From CADEED01 sp035761265 (GTDB lineage Bacteria > Pseudomonadota > Gammaproteobacteria > Steroidobacterales > Steroidobacteraceae), in assembly GCA_035761265.1 (NCBI GenBank), contig DASTRL010000250.1:1-64000 (forward strand): a DNA stretch of 64,000 bases, in the 5' to 3' direction. A program made the translations under genes and the position numbers. Of this stretch, positions 16,353 to 25,260 are shown piece after piece; within the stretch, counting starts at the first letter, position 1; each line of letters opens with the position of its first letter. Below the pieces are notes generated by a model. That model had not been told where the DNA came from. It made no database searches and saw only the letters and a program-made list of their open reading frames with translations.

Positions 16353-17270
16353 CTACGTCTTGCGTTTCGCCCGAGGGTGGGAAGCGTCGTAGGTGCGGGC
16401 CAGGTGGGCGAAATCAAGGTGGGTGTAGACCTGCGTGGTGGAGATGTCGGCGTGGCCGAGCAGCTCCTGCACGCCGCGCAAATCCTTACTCGATTCAAGA
16501 AGATGGGTCGCGAAGGAATGCCGGAACAAGTGCGGGTAGACGCGGCTCGGCAGGCCCTGGTGACGGGCCCATTGAGCGATGCGAAGCTGGATTGCGCGAG
16601 ATTTGAGCCGCGAGCCGTTGCGGCCCACGAAAAGCGCGGTTTCGTCGATGTCGGCGAGCGTCACGCGCAACTTGAGCCACGCGCGTATGGCATCGCAGGC
16701 CTTGCGGCCCACGGGAACGACGCGGGTCTTCGCGCCCTTGCCGAGCACGCGCACCGTGCGATCGGCGAGATCGACGTCGGTGAGCGCGAGGCCCACGAGC
16801 TCCGCGAGCCGCAGGCCCGATGAATAGAACAGCTCCATGATGGCCCGATCGCGCACGGTGAGCGGGTCGTCGCCGCGAATCTCGAGCAGCTGGCTGATCT
16901 GATCGACGTCGAGCGTACCGGGCAGGCGCTTCGCGGCCTTGGGGGCGCGGATCTCGAGCGCCGGATTGCCGGCGACGACGCCCTCGCGCACCAGGTAGCC
17001 GAAGAAGCCGCGCACCGCCGACAACCGGCGCTGCACGCTGCGCGGATTCAGTCCGCCGGCGTGCGAACGCGCGGCGAACATGCGCACGTGCTGGCTGTCG
17101 ACGCGCCGCCAGTCGGCGACGTTGGCCTGCCCGAGGAAATCCGCGAGCGCGCCGACGTCGCGTGCGTAGTTAGACGAGGTGTGCGGCGAAAGCCGCCGTT
17201 CCTTGGCGAGATGCGTCAGGTAGCCGCCGATCCAGCGGCGGTCGAGCGATGCCTGGGGCTCACGTGTCAC
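16353..17270 (-). CDS. xerC: Tyrosine recombinase XerC
   Basis: The 305-residue recombinase resolves chromosome dimers at dif together with XerD. All catalytic residues are visible: Arg154 (SGLRLAEL), Lys178, His247 and Arg250 (HLFRH), His273 (LLGHADISTTQ) and Tyr282 (VYTH). The SAM-like N-terminal DNA-binding domain covers about 10-100. Its place after dapF and DUF484 and before hslVU is the conserved gammaproteobacterial order, which supports XerC rather than XerD. Confidence 0.96.
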   Translation of the reverse strand: MTREPQASLDRRWIGGYLTHLAKERRLSPHTSSNYARDVGALADFLGQANVADWRRVDSQHVRMFAARSHAGGLNPRSVQRRLSAVRGFFGYLVREGVVAGNPALEIRAPKAAKRLPGTLDVDQISQLLEIRGDDPLTVRDRAIMELFYSSGLRLAELVGLALTDVDLADRTVRVLGKGAKTRVVPVGRKACDAIRAWLKLRVTLADIDETALFVGRNGSRLKSRAIQLRIAQWARHQGLPSRVYPHLFRHSFATHLLESSKDLRGVQELLGHADISTTQVYTHLDFAHLARTYDASHPRAKRKT

Positions 17271-17327
17271 GGCGGGAATCGGCGCCCCACTTCATCCAGC
17301 AGACGGCGCGCCATCCGCGTGCACGTT

Positions 17328-18032
17328 TCACGGCCGTGAGAGGGCGTCCGTGATCAATTCGCCCATGCGCTTCAGGAATTCGGTGCTCATGCCCGGATGG
17401 AAGCGCTCGCGCTCGGCGCTGCCCAGCGCGAGCAGGCCCATGGAGCCGGCATCGCCCAGCGGCACCAGCGCCACCGAGCCGATGCTGGCGGCTTCGGGGC
17501 CGAACAGGAAATCGCGCTGCGAGTCGCGCACCTGGCCGCAGCGCGGTTTGCCGGTGGCGAGCAGCGCGTCGAAGGTGCGGATGTTGGCGTCGTCCGGCGG
17601 CAGCTTGCGCAGGAATGGCTCGTGGATGTCCGGCAGCGACTCGATGGGAGCCGTCAGCAGCAGCACGGAGTTGAACGCGTCGAAGTCCTCGCGCAGCGAT
17701 GCCTCGATGGCGGCAAGCGCGCTGGGCGCGGTGGAGGCGCGCAGCAGGCGGCGCGTGAAGCGATGGATGCGCTCGGCGAGCTGATCGTTGGCGCGGGCTA
17801 CGGCGATGAATTCGGCGAGGCGGCGATCCGCGTCGCTCTTCTGCTCGCGCAGCACTTCGACCTGGCGCTCGACCAGTGAGACGGTGGAGCCCGTGCGCAT
17901 GTGCGGCAATCGCATGCGCGCCAGCAATGGCTGGTGACGTTCGAAGAAATCCGGGTTGAGAGTGAGGTAGCGCTCGATGCGCTCTTCATCCGTCTGACCC
18001 GCCGGCAAACCACGTGCGGTTTGTGTGCTCAT
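17328..18032 (-). CDS. DUF484 family protein
   Basis: The 234-residue cytoplasmic protein starts with the typical DUF484 sequence (ERYLTLNPDFFERHQPLLARMRLPH). A coiled region follows (VERQVEVLREQKSDADRRL) and then a GAF-like domain with IGSVALVPLG and FHPGMSTEFLKRMGELI. The function is not established. The family is regularly encoded between dapF and xerC, as here (15 bases after dapF). Confidence 0.92.
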   Translation of the reverse strand: MSTQTARGLPAGQTDEERIERYLTLNPDFFERHQPLLARMRLPHMRTGSTVSLVERQVEVLREQKSDADRRLAEFIAVARANDQLAERIHRFTRRLLRASTAPSALAAIEASLREDFDAFNSVLLLTAPIESLPDIHEPFLRKLPPDDANIRTFDALLATGKPRCGQVRDSQRDFLFGPEAASIGSVALVPLGDAGSMGLLALGSAERERFHPGMSTEFLKRMGELITDALSRP

Positions 18033-18047
18033 TTTCCTGTGGACTCC

Positions 18048-18884
18048 CTAAATCTCCACGCGCCCCGTGAAAGATACAGCGGTCGGGCCTTTCATCCAAA
18101 TGTGTTCGCCGGGTCCCGGCCACGTGAGCTCGAGTTTTCCGCCGGGCAATTGCACTTCCACCGTGGCATCGAGGCGTCCATGTCGTCTGCCGACCGCGAC
18201 AGCCGCGCACGCGCCGGTGCCGCACGCCAGTGTTTCCCCGACGCCACGCTCGAATACGCGCAGTCGAACGTGCGTGCGATCGACGATCTCCATGAACCCT
18301 ACGTTCACGCGATTCGGGAATCGCGGGTGCTTCTCGATCGCAGGTCCGAGTCGATCCACCGGTGCGCTCGCCACCGATGCGACCGTGAGCACGGCGTGCG
18401 GATTGCCCATCGATACCGCGCCGATTTCCACTTCCGTGCCCGCCACGGCGAGCGGATACACGTGCGCTTCCGCCGAGGCGTCGAAGGGCAGGGATTTGGG
18501 GTCGAAGTTCGGCACGCCCATGTCCACGGACACGAGCTCGGGGCCGTGCACCCGCGCGCGGATCAATCCGGCCGGACTGTCGAGCACGATCTCGCTGTCG
18601 TCCGGCGCCAATGCGCCGCGGCGCTGCAGGAATGAGGCCAGGCAGCGTACGCCGTTGCCGCATTGCTCGACCTCGCCACCATCGGCGTTGAAGATGCGGT
18701 AGTAAGCCTGTGTGCCCGCGCGGCGCGGCGGCTCGATCACCAGCGCCTGGTCGAAGCCGATGCCCGTATGGCGTGCCGACAACGCGCGCCACTGCTGCGG
18801 GGTCGGCAGGTTACCCGTGCGCGGCGCATCGAAAACGATGAAATCGTTGCCGAGGCCGTGCATCTTGGTGAAGTCGAGCTGCAT
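18048..18884 (-). CDS. dapF: Diaminopimelate epimerase DapF
   Basis: The 278-residue PLP-independent epimerase converts LL- to meso-diaminopimelate for lysine and peptidoglycan synthesis. The two catalytic cysteines are Cys75 (EQCGNGVRC) and Cys221 (ACGTGACAA). The N-terminal MHGLGNDFIVFD is diagnostic. It heads the dapF-DUF484-xerC-hslV-hslU run and is divergent from the gene at 18915, with 30 bases between the two starts. Confidence 0.97.
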   Translation of the reverse strand: MQLDFTKMHGLGNDFIVFDAPRTGNLPTPQQWRALSARHTGIGFDQALVIEPPRRAGTQAYYRIFNADGGEVEQCGNGVRCLASFLQRRGALAPDDSEIVLDSPAGLIRARVHGPELVSVDMGVPNFDPKSLPFDASAEAHVYPLAVAGTEVEIGAVSMGNPHAVLTVASVASAPVDRLGPAIEKHPRFPNRVNVGFMEIVDRTHVRLRVFERGVGETLACGTGACAAVAVGRRHGRLDATVEVQLPGGKLELTWPGPGEHIWMKGPTAVSFTGRVEI

Positions 18885-18914
18885 GGCACGAAGAATACCT
18901 TACGATTCGCGGTG

Positions 18915-19508
18915 ATGCGTCTCACTCCCTGGCTCGTCGCCGCCCTCGTCCTGTTCGCGTTGTGGCGCCTGTACTCGCAGCGTGACATCCATCACGGTCC
19001 TGGCGTGCTGGCAGCCGCCGAACCGGAGCAGCACCTGCTCGCCGCGGCGCCCGGCATCGAGCGCGATGATTTCACGCTGCGGCCGCGCGCCGAGTTCAGC
19101 GCCACGGTGCGAATCCTGCGGCGCGAGGACTACTCGCTCGGGGCGCTGGCCCGGCTGGTGCCCACGGACTTCGCGGTGGGTTGGGGACCGATGTCCGACA
19201 GCGCCGTGCTCGCGGGTGTCGAGATCAGCCAGGGCAACCGGTTCTATTTTTGGCGCACGGAGAGCTGGCCTGTGTCTCGTGAGGACATCGAAAGCCACTC
19301 CGCCAACTGGCACGTGATCCCGGGCAATGCGGCGGTGCGCGCGACGCTGAAGCGACTGCGCGCCGGCAGCGTGGTCGAGCTGCGGGGGCAGCTCGTGGAC
19401 ATCGAGGGCAAGGAAGGCGGCATGCGCACGTCACTGTCGCGCACCGACACCGGCCCCGGCGCCTGCGAGATACTGCTGGCCTCATCGGCTCGCGTGGTCG
19501 GATCCTGA
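18915..19508 (+). CDS. Conserved membrane-anchored protein of unknown function
   Basis: The 197-residue product has an N-terminal anchor (MRLTPWLVAALVLFALWRLY) and a periplasmic domain. Visible blocks are ILRREDYSLGALARLVPTDFAVGWGPMSD, then ISQGNRFYFWR, HSANWHVIPG, VVELRGQLVDIEG and SLSRTDTGPGACEI. I recognise the block order from unnamed conserved hypothetical proteins of other proteobacteria. The final region looks like an OB-type barrel. The stop overlaps the GNAT start (TGATG), so the genes are co-translated. Confidence 0.75.
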   Translation: MRLTPWLVAALVLFALWRLYSQRDIHHGPGVLAAAEPEQHLLAAAPGIERDDFTLRPRAEFSATVRILRREDYSLGALARLVPTDFAVGWGPMSDSAVLAGVEISQGNRFYFWRTESWPVSREDIESHSANWHVIPGNAAVRATLKRLRAGSVVELRGQLVDIEGKEGGMRTSLSRTDTGPGACEILLASSARVVGS

Positions 19509-20041
19509 TGAACCTCCGGCCCGACTTTCGATTGCGCCCGGCCGTCAGCGCCGATGCCGGCAGGCTCGCAGACTTCGGTGCGCGCACGTTCTCGGAAACC
19601 TTTGCCGCCGACAACACGGTCGAAGACATGCAAATGCACCTGGCATCGACATTCAGCCCGGAAAGACAGCGTCGCGAGATCGAGGATCCGTCCATGCTCA
19701 CGCTGGTCCTCGAAGATGCCGTCGGGCAGTGGGCCGGATTCGCGCAGCTGCGCACCGGGAAAATTTCCGATGGTGTGCCGCGCGAGGGCAGCATCGAGCT
19801 GTATCGCTTCTATGTCGACAGTCCCTGGCATGGGAAGGGACTCGCCGCCGAGTTCATGCAGGCCGTCAAGCGGCAGGCACGTGCCCGCGGCGCTTCGAGC
19901 CTGTGGCTGGGCGTCTGGGAGCGCAACGCGCGGGCGCAGGCCTTCTACCGCAAGCATGGATTCGACAAGGTGGGCAAGCAGGTGTTCGTGGTCGGCCGCG
20001 ACCCGCAGACCGACGATGTGATGTGGTGTCCGCTCGCATGA
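19508..20041 (+). CDS. GNAT family N-acetyltransferase
   Basis: The 177-residue acetyl-CoA-dependent transferase has the GNAT motif A region as VDSPWHGKGLAAEFMQAVKRQA (Arg/Gln-x-x-Gly variant) and the C-terminal NARAQAFYRKHGFDKVG. The substrate is unknown; small-molecule or protein amines are possible. It overlaps the upstream gene (TGATG) and the downstream VOC gene (ATGA). Confidence 0.88.
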   Translation: MNLRPDFRLRPAVSADAGRLADFGARTFSETFAADNTVEDMQMHLASTFSPERQRREIEDPSMLTLVLEDAVGQWAGFAQLRTGKISDGVPREGSIELYRFYVDSPWHGKGLAAEFMQAVKRQARARGASSLWLGVWERNARAQAFYRKHGFDKVGKQVFVVGRDPQTDDVMWCPLA

Positions 20042-20427
20042 ATGCGCGCATCGAACACGTGGCGCTCTGGGTGCGCGACATCGAGCGGGTGGCGGCGTTC
20101 TACGAACGATTCTTTGGCGCGCGCGTGGGTGCGCGCTACGAGAATCCGCGCAAGGGATTCGCGTCGCGATTCGTGCGGCTGGGCGATGGCGCGCGGCTGG
20201 AGATCATGGCGCGCACCGACGTGACGGCGCGCGGCCTGGGCGAGCAGCTCGGGCTGGCGCACCTGGCCATCGCGGTCGGCAACGAATCGGACGTGGACAA
20301 ACTGGCGGCGCGCTTCGTCGCCGAGGGCGTCGCGCTCCTCGACGGTCCGCGTCGTACCGGTGACGGTTATTACGAATGCGTGGTGCAGGACCCGGAAGGC
20401 AATCGCGTGGAAGTGACCGCAGGCTGA
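20038..20427 (+). CDS. VOC family (glyoxalase/bleomycin-resistance fold) protein
   Basis: The 129-residue protein has two beta-alpha-beta-beta-beta modules. It begins MNARIEHVALWVRDIERVAAFYERFFG and ends GYYECVVQDPEGNRVEVT. The metal-ligand positions of the fold (His7, a central His in GLAHLAIAV and a late Glu) look intact. The reaction cannot be assigned; lyase, isomerase or dioxygenase are all possible. It overlaps the GNAT stop (ATGA) and the downstream rhamnosidase start (TGATG). Confidence 0.85.
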   Translation: MNARIEHVALWVRDIERVAAFYERFFGARVGARYENPRKGFASRFVRLGDGARLEIMARTDVTARGLGEQLGLAHLAIAVGNESDVDKLAARFVAEGVALLDGPRRTGDGYYECVVQDPEGNRVEVTAG

Positions 20428-23021
20428 TGAGGAAGTTGTCGGCCAGTTGCCTCGCGCTGACGCTTGCGATCTTTTCGCGGGCCGGTGACGCGCCGCAGGC
20501 CGATGCGGCGCCGGTGGACGGGCCGGCCGTCGTGGTCTCCTCCCAGACCGCCAAGCCCTGGACCCGCTGGTGGTGGCCCGGCTCCGCCGTCGATCGCGCA
20601 GGACTGCGCGCCCAGCTCGAGGCCTTCGCCGCGGCCGGTATCGGCGGCGTCGAGATCACGCCCATTTACGGCGCAAGCGGCAGCGAATCGCGCGACGTCG
20701 AATTCCTCTCGCCTCGCTGGGTGGAGCTGCTGGCATTCACGTCTTCCGAGGCGAAGCGACTTGGCCTGGGCGTCGACATGGCGACGGGCACGGGCTGGCC
20801 CTTCGGCGGGCCGGAAGTCACTGCCGCGCAGAATTCCAGCGCCATGGTGCTGATCGACGGCGAACTCGCCGGCAAGGCGACGCAGATGAAGGTGAAACGC
20901 GCCGCGCCGGGCGGCGCGGGGCTGGTGCTGGATCCTTACTCGACGACGGCGCTCGCGAGCTATCTGGAGCGTTTCTCGACCGCGTTCCGGAACCAGCCCC
21001 GCGCCAGCCTGCGCTCGCAGTTCCACGACTCTTTCGAGTATTACGCCGCCGGTTGGTCACCGGCCCTGCCGCAGGAATTCGCGCGGCTGAACGGCTACGA
21101 CATCCAGACACACGCGCGAGAGTTGCTTGACGCCACCACTGACCGGGACACCTTGACGCGGCTCAGGGGCGACTACCGCCGCACGCTGGCCAGCATGCAC
21201 CTCGACTACGTGAATGCCTGGGTGGCCTGGTCGCACGCGCACGGGTTCATCGCGCGCAACCAGGCGCACGGCGCACCCGGCAACCTGCTGGATCTCTATG
21301 CGGCGGCCGACATTCCCGAGACCGAGTCGTATGGCATGACGCTCTTGCCCATTCCGGGGCTGCGCGCCGCGCCGGAGGATGTGAATCCGGATCCCGACCC
21401 GTCGCAGAACCTGATCGCACGCTTCGCATCCTCGGCCGCGCACGTGAGCGGCAAACCACTGGCCTCGAGCGAGACCCTCACCTGGCTGCGCGAGAATTTC
21501 CGCGAAGCGCCCTGGGCGGCGAAGCCGCAGCTCGACCGGCTGTTCGCGGCGGGTATCAACCACATCTTCTACCACGGCATCAGCTATTCACCGCCCGATG
21601 CCACCTGGCCGGGATGGTTCTTCTACGCCGCGACGCAGCTCGGGCCGAACAACCCGCTGTGGCGCGACTACGGCGCCATGAATGACTACGTGGAACGCGT
21701 GCAGTCGGTGCTGCAGGCGGGCCGTCCCGACAACGACGTACTGCTCTTCTGGCCCTTCGACGACGTGGCGGACGATGACGATGCCGGCCCGCTCATGCGC
21801 CAGCTCAGCGTGCATGAGAACCAGTGGCTCACCGGATCACCTGCGGGACGTGTCGCGATGCAATTGCTCGCGGCCGGTTACAGCTTCGATTTCATCTCGG
21901 ATGCGCAGCTCCGCCAGTTGCGAACGCAAGGCGGCGAACTGCTGGCACCCGGCGCGCAATATCGCGTTCTGGTCGTGCCGAGGACCTCGCGCATGTCGCC
22001 CGATACATTGGCGAGGATCGATGCTCTTGCCGAGGCCGGCGCGCATGTGCTCTTCGATGAGCTGCCCGGTGATGTGCCGGGGTACGGCGACCTGCAAGCG
22101 CGGCGCGCGGCATTGCGGAGGATCCTCGAGAAGCCCTCGTGGCGAGATCGCCTCGCCGGGGAGTCGATGACGAGCGCACTGGCAAAGCTCGGCATCCCGT
22201 CCGAGAAGATGGCGCAGCTTTCATACACGCGTCGCGCGCGACCGGACGGCCACGACTACTTCATCGCCAATCTCGGCTGCTGCGAGCGCGCATCGTGGAT
22301 TCCGCTCGCGAAGCCCGCCAGGTACGCCGAGCTGCTCGACCCGCTCGACGCGCGCACCGGCGAGGCGGCGCTTTCGCGACAGGCGGGGCGCACCAGCGTC
22401 TATCTACAGCTCGAACCCGGCCGGTCGGTGATCCTGCGCACGTACCGGCGGGCCCCGAAGCAGCGCCGACTCGAACCCTGGCGCTACGTGGCGAAAGCCG
22501 GCGAAGGCCAGCGGATCGACGGCGAATGGCAGGTGGAATTCCTGAGTGGCGGACCGACTCTGCCCGCGCCGCTGCGCATGCCGGCGCCGCGGAGCTGGAC
22601 GGATGCCGGCGACGACGCGCTGCAGTCCTTCTCGGGCACGGCACGCTATCGGGTGGCCTTCGACGCGCCCGCGCGGCGTGCGGATGGCTGGCTGTTGGAC
22701 CTCGGCGATGTGCGCGAGGCCGCGCGCGTCACGCTCAACGGCCGGTTCCTGGGTCACGCCTGGAGCCTGCCTTTCACGCTGCGGCTGCCGCCGGGTGCGC
22801 TGCAACCGCGCGCCAATGTGCTCGAGATCGAGGTCACGAACCTGCCGGCCAATCGCATCCGCGATCTCGACCGTCGCAAGGTGGACTGGAAGATCATGAA
22901 GGAGATCAACCTGGTCGACCTGCGCTACCAACCGTTCGATGCTTCGGGCTGGAAAGTGGCGCCTTCGGGTCTGCTGGGCCCCGTGAAGCTCGTGCCGCTC
23001 GAGGTGGTCAGCCCCCGCTGA
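20427..23021 (+). CDS. Secreted glycoside hydrolase, GH106 (alpha-L-rhamnosidase)-like
   Basis: From ATG 20427 the protein has 864 residues with a signal peptide (about 1-22). The (beta/alpha)8-type catalytic part begins KPWTRWWWPGSAVDRAGLRAQLEAF and includes GIGGVEITPIYG and GVDMATGTGWPFGGPEV, hallmarks of GH106-like enzymes. The C-terminal 200 residues form a galactose-binding-like beta-sandwich (SWTDAGDDALQSFSGTARYRV, LGDVREAARVTLNGRFLG). It probably removes rhamnose from plant or bacterial glycans outside the cytoplasm. It ends an overlapping four-gene chain, odd company for a carbohydrate enzyme. Confidence 0.85.
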   Translation: MRKLSASCLALTLAIFSRAGDAPQADAAPVDGPAVVVSSQTAKPWTRWWWPGSAVDRAGLRAQLEAFAAAGIGGVEITPIYGASGSESRDVEFLSPRWVELLAFTSSEAKRLGLGVDMATGTGWPFGGPEVTAAQNSSAMVLIDGELAGKATQMKVKRAAPGGAGLVLDPYSTTALASYLERFSTAFRNQPRASLRSQFHDSFEYYAAGWSPALPQEFARLNGYDIQTHARELLDATTDRDTLTRLRGDYRRTLASMHLDYVNAWVAWSHAHGFIARNQAHGAPGNLLDLYAAADIPETESYGMTLLPIPGLRAAPEDVNPDPDPSQNLIARFASSAAHVSGKPLASSETLTWLRENFREAPWAAKPQLDRLFAAGINHIFYHGISYSPPDATWPGWFFYAATQLGPNNPLWRDYGAMNDYVERVQSVLQAGRPDNDVLLFWPFDDVADDDDAGPLMRQLSVHENQWLTGSPAGRVAMQLLAAGYSFDFISDAQLRQLRTQGGELLAPGAQYRVLVVPRTSRMSPDTLARIDALAEAGAHVLFDELPGDVPGYGDLQARRAALRRILEKPSWRDRLAGESMTSALAKLGIPSEKMAQLSYTRRARPDGHDYFIANLGCCERASWIPLAKPARYAELLDPLDARTGEAALSRQAGRTSVYLQLEPGRSVILRTYRRAPKQRRLEPWRYVAKAGEGQRIDGEWQVEFLSGGPTLPAPLRMPAPRSWTDAGDDALQSFSGTARYRVAFDAPARRADGWLLDLGDVREAARVTLNGRFLGHAWSLPFTLRLPPGALQPRANVLEIEVTNLPANRIRDLDRRKVDWKIMKEINLVDLRYQPFDASGWKVAPSGLLGPVKLVPLEVVSPR

Positions 23022-23024
23022 GCC

Positions 23025-23447
23025 TCAGACGTTCAGCGCGCGGCGCGCCTTGAACATGCAGCGATCCATCACGGTGAAAATGCCGGCGTCGCGCGCCCGC
23101 ATCGCGGCGGCTGCGTCGACCACGCCTTCCTGGAACCACAACGCCGGCACCCCGAGCCGGATCGCCTCATCGACGATGGCAGACACGTGCTCCGGCCTGC
23201 GGAACACATCCACGACGTCGATGGGACCCGCATTCTTCATCGCCGATTCGAGGCTCGGCCAGGCGCGTTCGCCGAGGATTTCCTTTGCCACCGGATTCAC
23301 CGGCACGATCCGGTAACCGAACTTCTGCAACTCCTCCGCAACGTGGTAGCTCGGCCGCCCCGGAGTCTCCGACAGCCCGAGTACGGCCACGGTGCGGATG
23401 CGCTTCAGGAATGCGTCGATTTGCGGTTTTGCGGGGTTGTCGAACAT
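23025..23447 (-). CDS. CoA-binding domain protein (YccU-like)
   Basis: The 140-residue Rossmann-fold protein belongs to the CoA-binding family of succinyl-CoA synthetase alpha-like proteins. Visible motifs are RTVAVLGLSETPGRPSYHVAEELQKFGY, VNPVAKEILGERAW and VDVFRRPEHV near residue 80. The conserved Cys in DRCMFKA is near the C-terminus. No catalytic role is known. It is convergent with the rhamnosidase gene (3 bases apart) and divergent from the DUF2167 gene. Confidence 0.92.
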   Translation of the reverse strand: MFDNPAKPQIDAFLKRIRTVAVLGLSETPGRPSYHVAEELQKFGYRIVPVNPVAKEILGERAWPSLESAMKNAGPIDVVDVFRRPEHVSAIVDEAIRLGVPALWFQEGVVDAAAAMRARDAGIFTVMDRCMFKARRALNV

Positions 23448-23498
23448 GGCCTGCCTCGTCTTGTGCTAGCGTCCCAGCCGCTCAACTGGGAGGTTGAC

Positions 23499-24407
23499 AT
23501 GAGAGCATTGAGTATCGCCACCGCGGGTCTCGCGCTGTGGGCATCGTTCGGCTTCGCGGATCCGGCATGGGCCGAGGATCCCGCGCCCACCGAGGAATCA
23601 TCCGACGAACAGGCCGCCCCCGAGGGGCCGGTGTTCAAATACCAGACCGGCAACATCGTGCTGCCTAACAAGGTGGCGACACTCCACCTGGCCGGAAACT
23701 ACCGCTACCTCGATCCCGCCGAGACCGAGAAACTGCTCGTCGCCTGGGGCAACGAACCCGGCAGCGACACGCAGGGCGCCATCGTTCCGAATGAAATCGA
23801 CCCGATGTCCGACGAGGGGTGGGCGGTGATCGTCACCTACGAAGACGAAGGCCACATCGACGACTCCGACGCCGCCGAGATCGACTACGACGATCTGCTC
23901 AAGGACATGAAGGAAGGCACCGAGGACAGCAACGAGGCCCGCAAGAAGGCGGGCTACCAGGCGGTGCACCTGATCGGCTGGGCCGAGAAGCCGCGCTACG
24001 ACGCGGCGGCCAAGAAACTCTACTGGGCCAAGGAGCTGAATTTCGAGGGCAGCGCGGCACACACGCTCAACTACGACGTGCGCGTGCTCGGCCGCGAAGG
24101 CGTGCTCTCGATGAACGCGGTGGCTTCGATGTCGCAGCTCGCGCAGATCCGCTCCGACATGCGGCCGCTGATCGAAATCGCGGAGTTCAACGGAGGGCAC
24201 CGCTACGCCGAGTTCAACTCGAAGACCGACCACATGGCCGAATACGGCCTGGGCGCGTTGATCGCCGGCGGCGTGGCCGCCAAGCTCGGCCTGTTCGGCA
24301 AGCTCGCGGCGCTGCTCGTGGCCTTCAAGAAGTTCATCATCCTGGGCCTGGTCGCGGTGGGTGGATTCTTCGCCAAGCTGTTCAAGAAGAAGGACGCCGC
24401 CGCCTGA
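23499..24407 (+). CDS. DUF2167 membrane protein
   Basis: The 302-residue protein has a signal peptide (MRALSIATAGLALWASFGFADPAWAE). A periplasmic domain follows with the DUF2167 features YQTGNIVLPNKVATLHLAGNY, GWAVIVTYEDEGHI, WAEKPRYDAAAKKLYWAKEL and LNYDVRVLGREGVLSMNAV. Two C-terminal hydrophobic stretches (about 247-267 and 272-292) and a Lys-rich end complete it. The family is membrane-associated and of unknown function. Its stop overlaps the proposed CTG start of the next gene. Confidence 0.9.
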   Translation: MRALSIATAGLALWASFGFADPAWAEDPAPTEESSDEQAAPEGPVFKYQTGNIVLPNKVATLHLAGNYRYLDPAETEKLLVAWGNEPGSDTQGAIVPNEIDPMSDEGWAVIVTYEDEGHIDDSDAAEIDYDDLLKDMKEGTEDSNEARKKAGYQAVHLIGWAEKPRYDAAAKKLYWAKELNFEGSAAHTLNYDVRVLGREGVLSMNAVASMSQLAQIRSDMRPLIEIAEFNGGHRYAEFNSKTDHMAEYGLGALIAGGVAAKLGLFGKLAALLVAFKKFIILGLVAVGGFFAKLFKKKDAAA

Positions 24408-24964
24408 GCGAATCCACGCCGCGCCACCGCGTTCACCTCGAACCCGGCGGACACGAATTGCTCGTGTCCGCCGGCGAGAACGTGCTCGCGGCGGCGCTCG
24501 CGGCCGGCATCCCGCTGCCGCACAGCTGCCGCGCGGGGCGATGCGCCTCGTGCAAGGCGCGCCTGCTGGCCGGCGAGATCGCCTATCCGCAGGACAAACT
24601 ACCGCCGGGCATCGTGGCCGCCGAGGCGGCGCGCGGTGAGGTCCTGCTCTGCCAGGCGAGCCCGCGCAGCGACCTGCACGTCGAAACGCGGGTTGCGGCA
24701 GGAACTTCGATGCCCGTCAGCGGCGTGGTCGTGGAACAGGTGACGCCGCTTTCAATCGGCGGCAAGAGCGTCCGCCTGCGATTGTTGGGAGCGGCGCCCT
24801 TGCGGGCGCGACCCGGACAGTTCGTCGACGTGCAATCCGCCACTGGGGAGTCCGAGCGCGTCGCCATCGTGGCGACCGGCGCAGGCACGATGGAAATAGA
24901 GATGCACGAGCTCGATCCGCAGGTACTTGTGCGCATGCGCGGGCCGTTCGATGCGCCGCGCTAA
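24404..24964 (+). CDS. 2Fe-2S ferredoxin domain with a truncated, degenerate flavin-reductase lobe
   Basis: The 186-residue frame contains a plant-type [2Fe-2S] ferredoxin (HSCRAGRCASCKARLLAGE, later LCQA) as in oxygenase reductases. A partial FAD-binding barrel follows (SVRLRLLGAAPLRARPGQFVDVQ). Where R-x-Y-S would bind flavin there is SERVAIVAT, and the protein ends after MRGPFDAPR with no NAD-binding domain. The only start that keeps the first strand is a CTG overlapping the DUF2167 stop (CTGA); an in-frame TTG at 24458 is the alternative. It may act purely as a ferredoxin, or be a decaying reductase. Confidence 0.65.
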   Translation: MSESTPRHRVHLEPGGHELLVSAGENVLAAALAAGIPLPHSCRAGRCASCKARLLAGEIAYPQDKLPPGIVAAEAARGEVLLCQASPRSDLHVETRVAAGTSMPVSGVVVEQVTPLSIGGKSVRLRLLGAAPLRARPGQFVDVQSATGESERVAIVATGAGTMEIEMHELDPQVLVRMRGPFDAPR

Positions 24965-25260
24965 CGCGCGTGCGGAATGCCGTTGGGAGTGCAGGGCGCT
25001 CAAGCAGAAAATTCGCTCACCAAGCGACGTAAACGAAGCCTGACTCCAGGTCAACTCGAATATCTGCCGCAAATGGCCTGAATCTCGGGCAAGCGGTTCC
25101 TGCCTAAAAAGATATTTCCTGTTAGGTGAGAGAACTCACCACTTCGCGACACTAGGTAGAGCGGACGCTCCTTCGTTGGCATGGAAAGCCACAGATGACG
25201 ACGCCTGACGCTTGTTAGGCGCGACGGAGCAGCGTTGCCGTCAGAAAGTCGGGAGGAAGA
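24965..25260. other. Intergenic stretch without a gene; small inverted repeats
   Basis: No convincing coding frame is seen in these ~300 bases, and GC is lower than in the flanks. Short inverted repeats are visible: CCTAA...TTAGG around 25103-25126, GTGAG-AGAA-CTCAC near 25125, and GCCTGAC...GTTAGGC near 25203-25220. A good ribosome binding site (GGGAGGAAG, 25251-25259) ends the stretch and belongs to the broken gene that follows. Confidence 0.6.

Noticed and set aside
25203..25220. GTTAGGC core-site-like sequence suggesting an integron attC site before the low-GC islet
   Set aside because: Only one half looks right; there is no matching RYYYAAC end at a suitable distance, no integrase, and GCCTAACAA-type words recur across the window in coding DNA.
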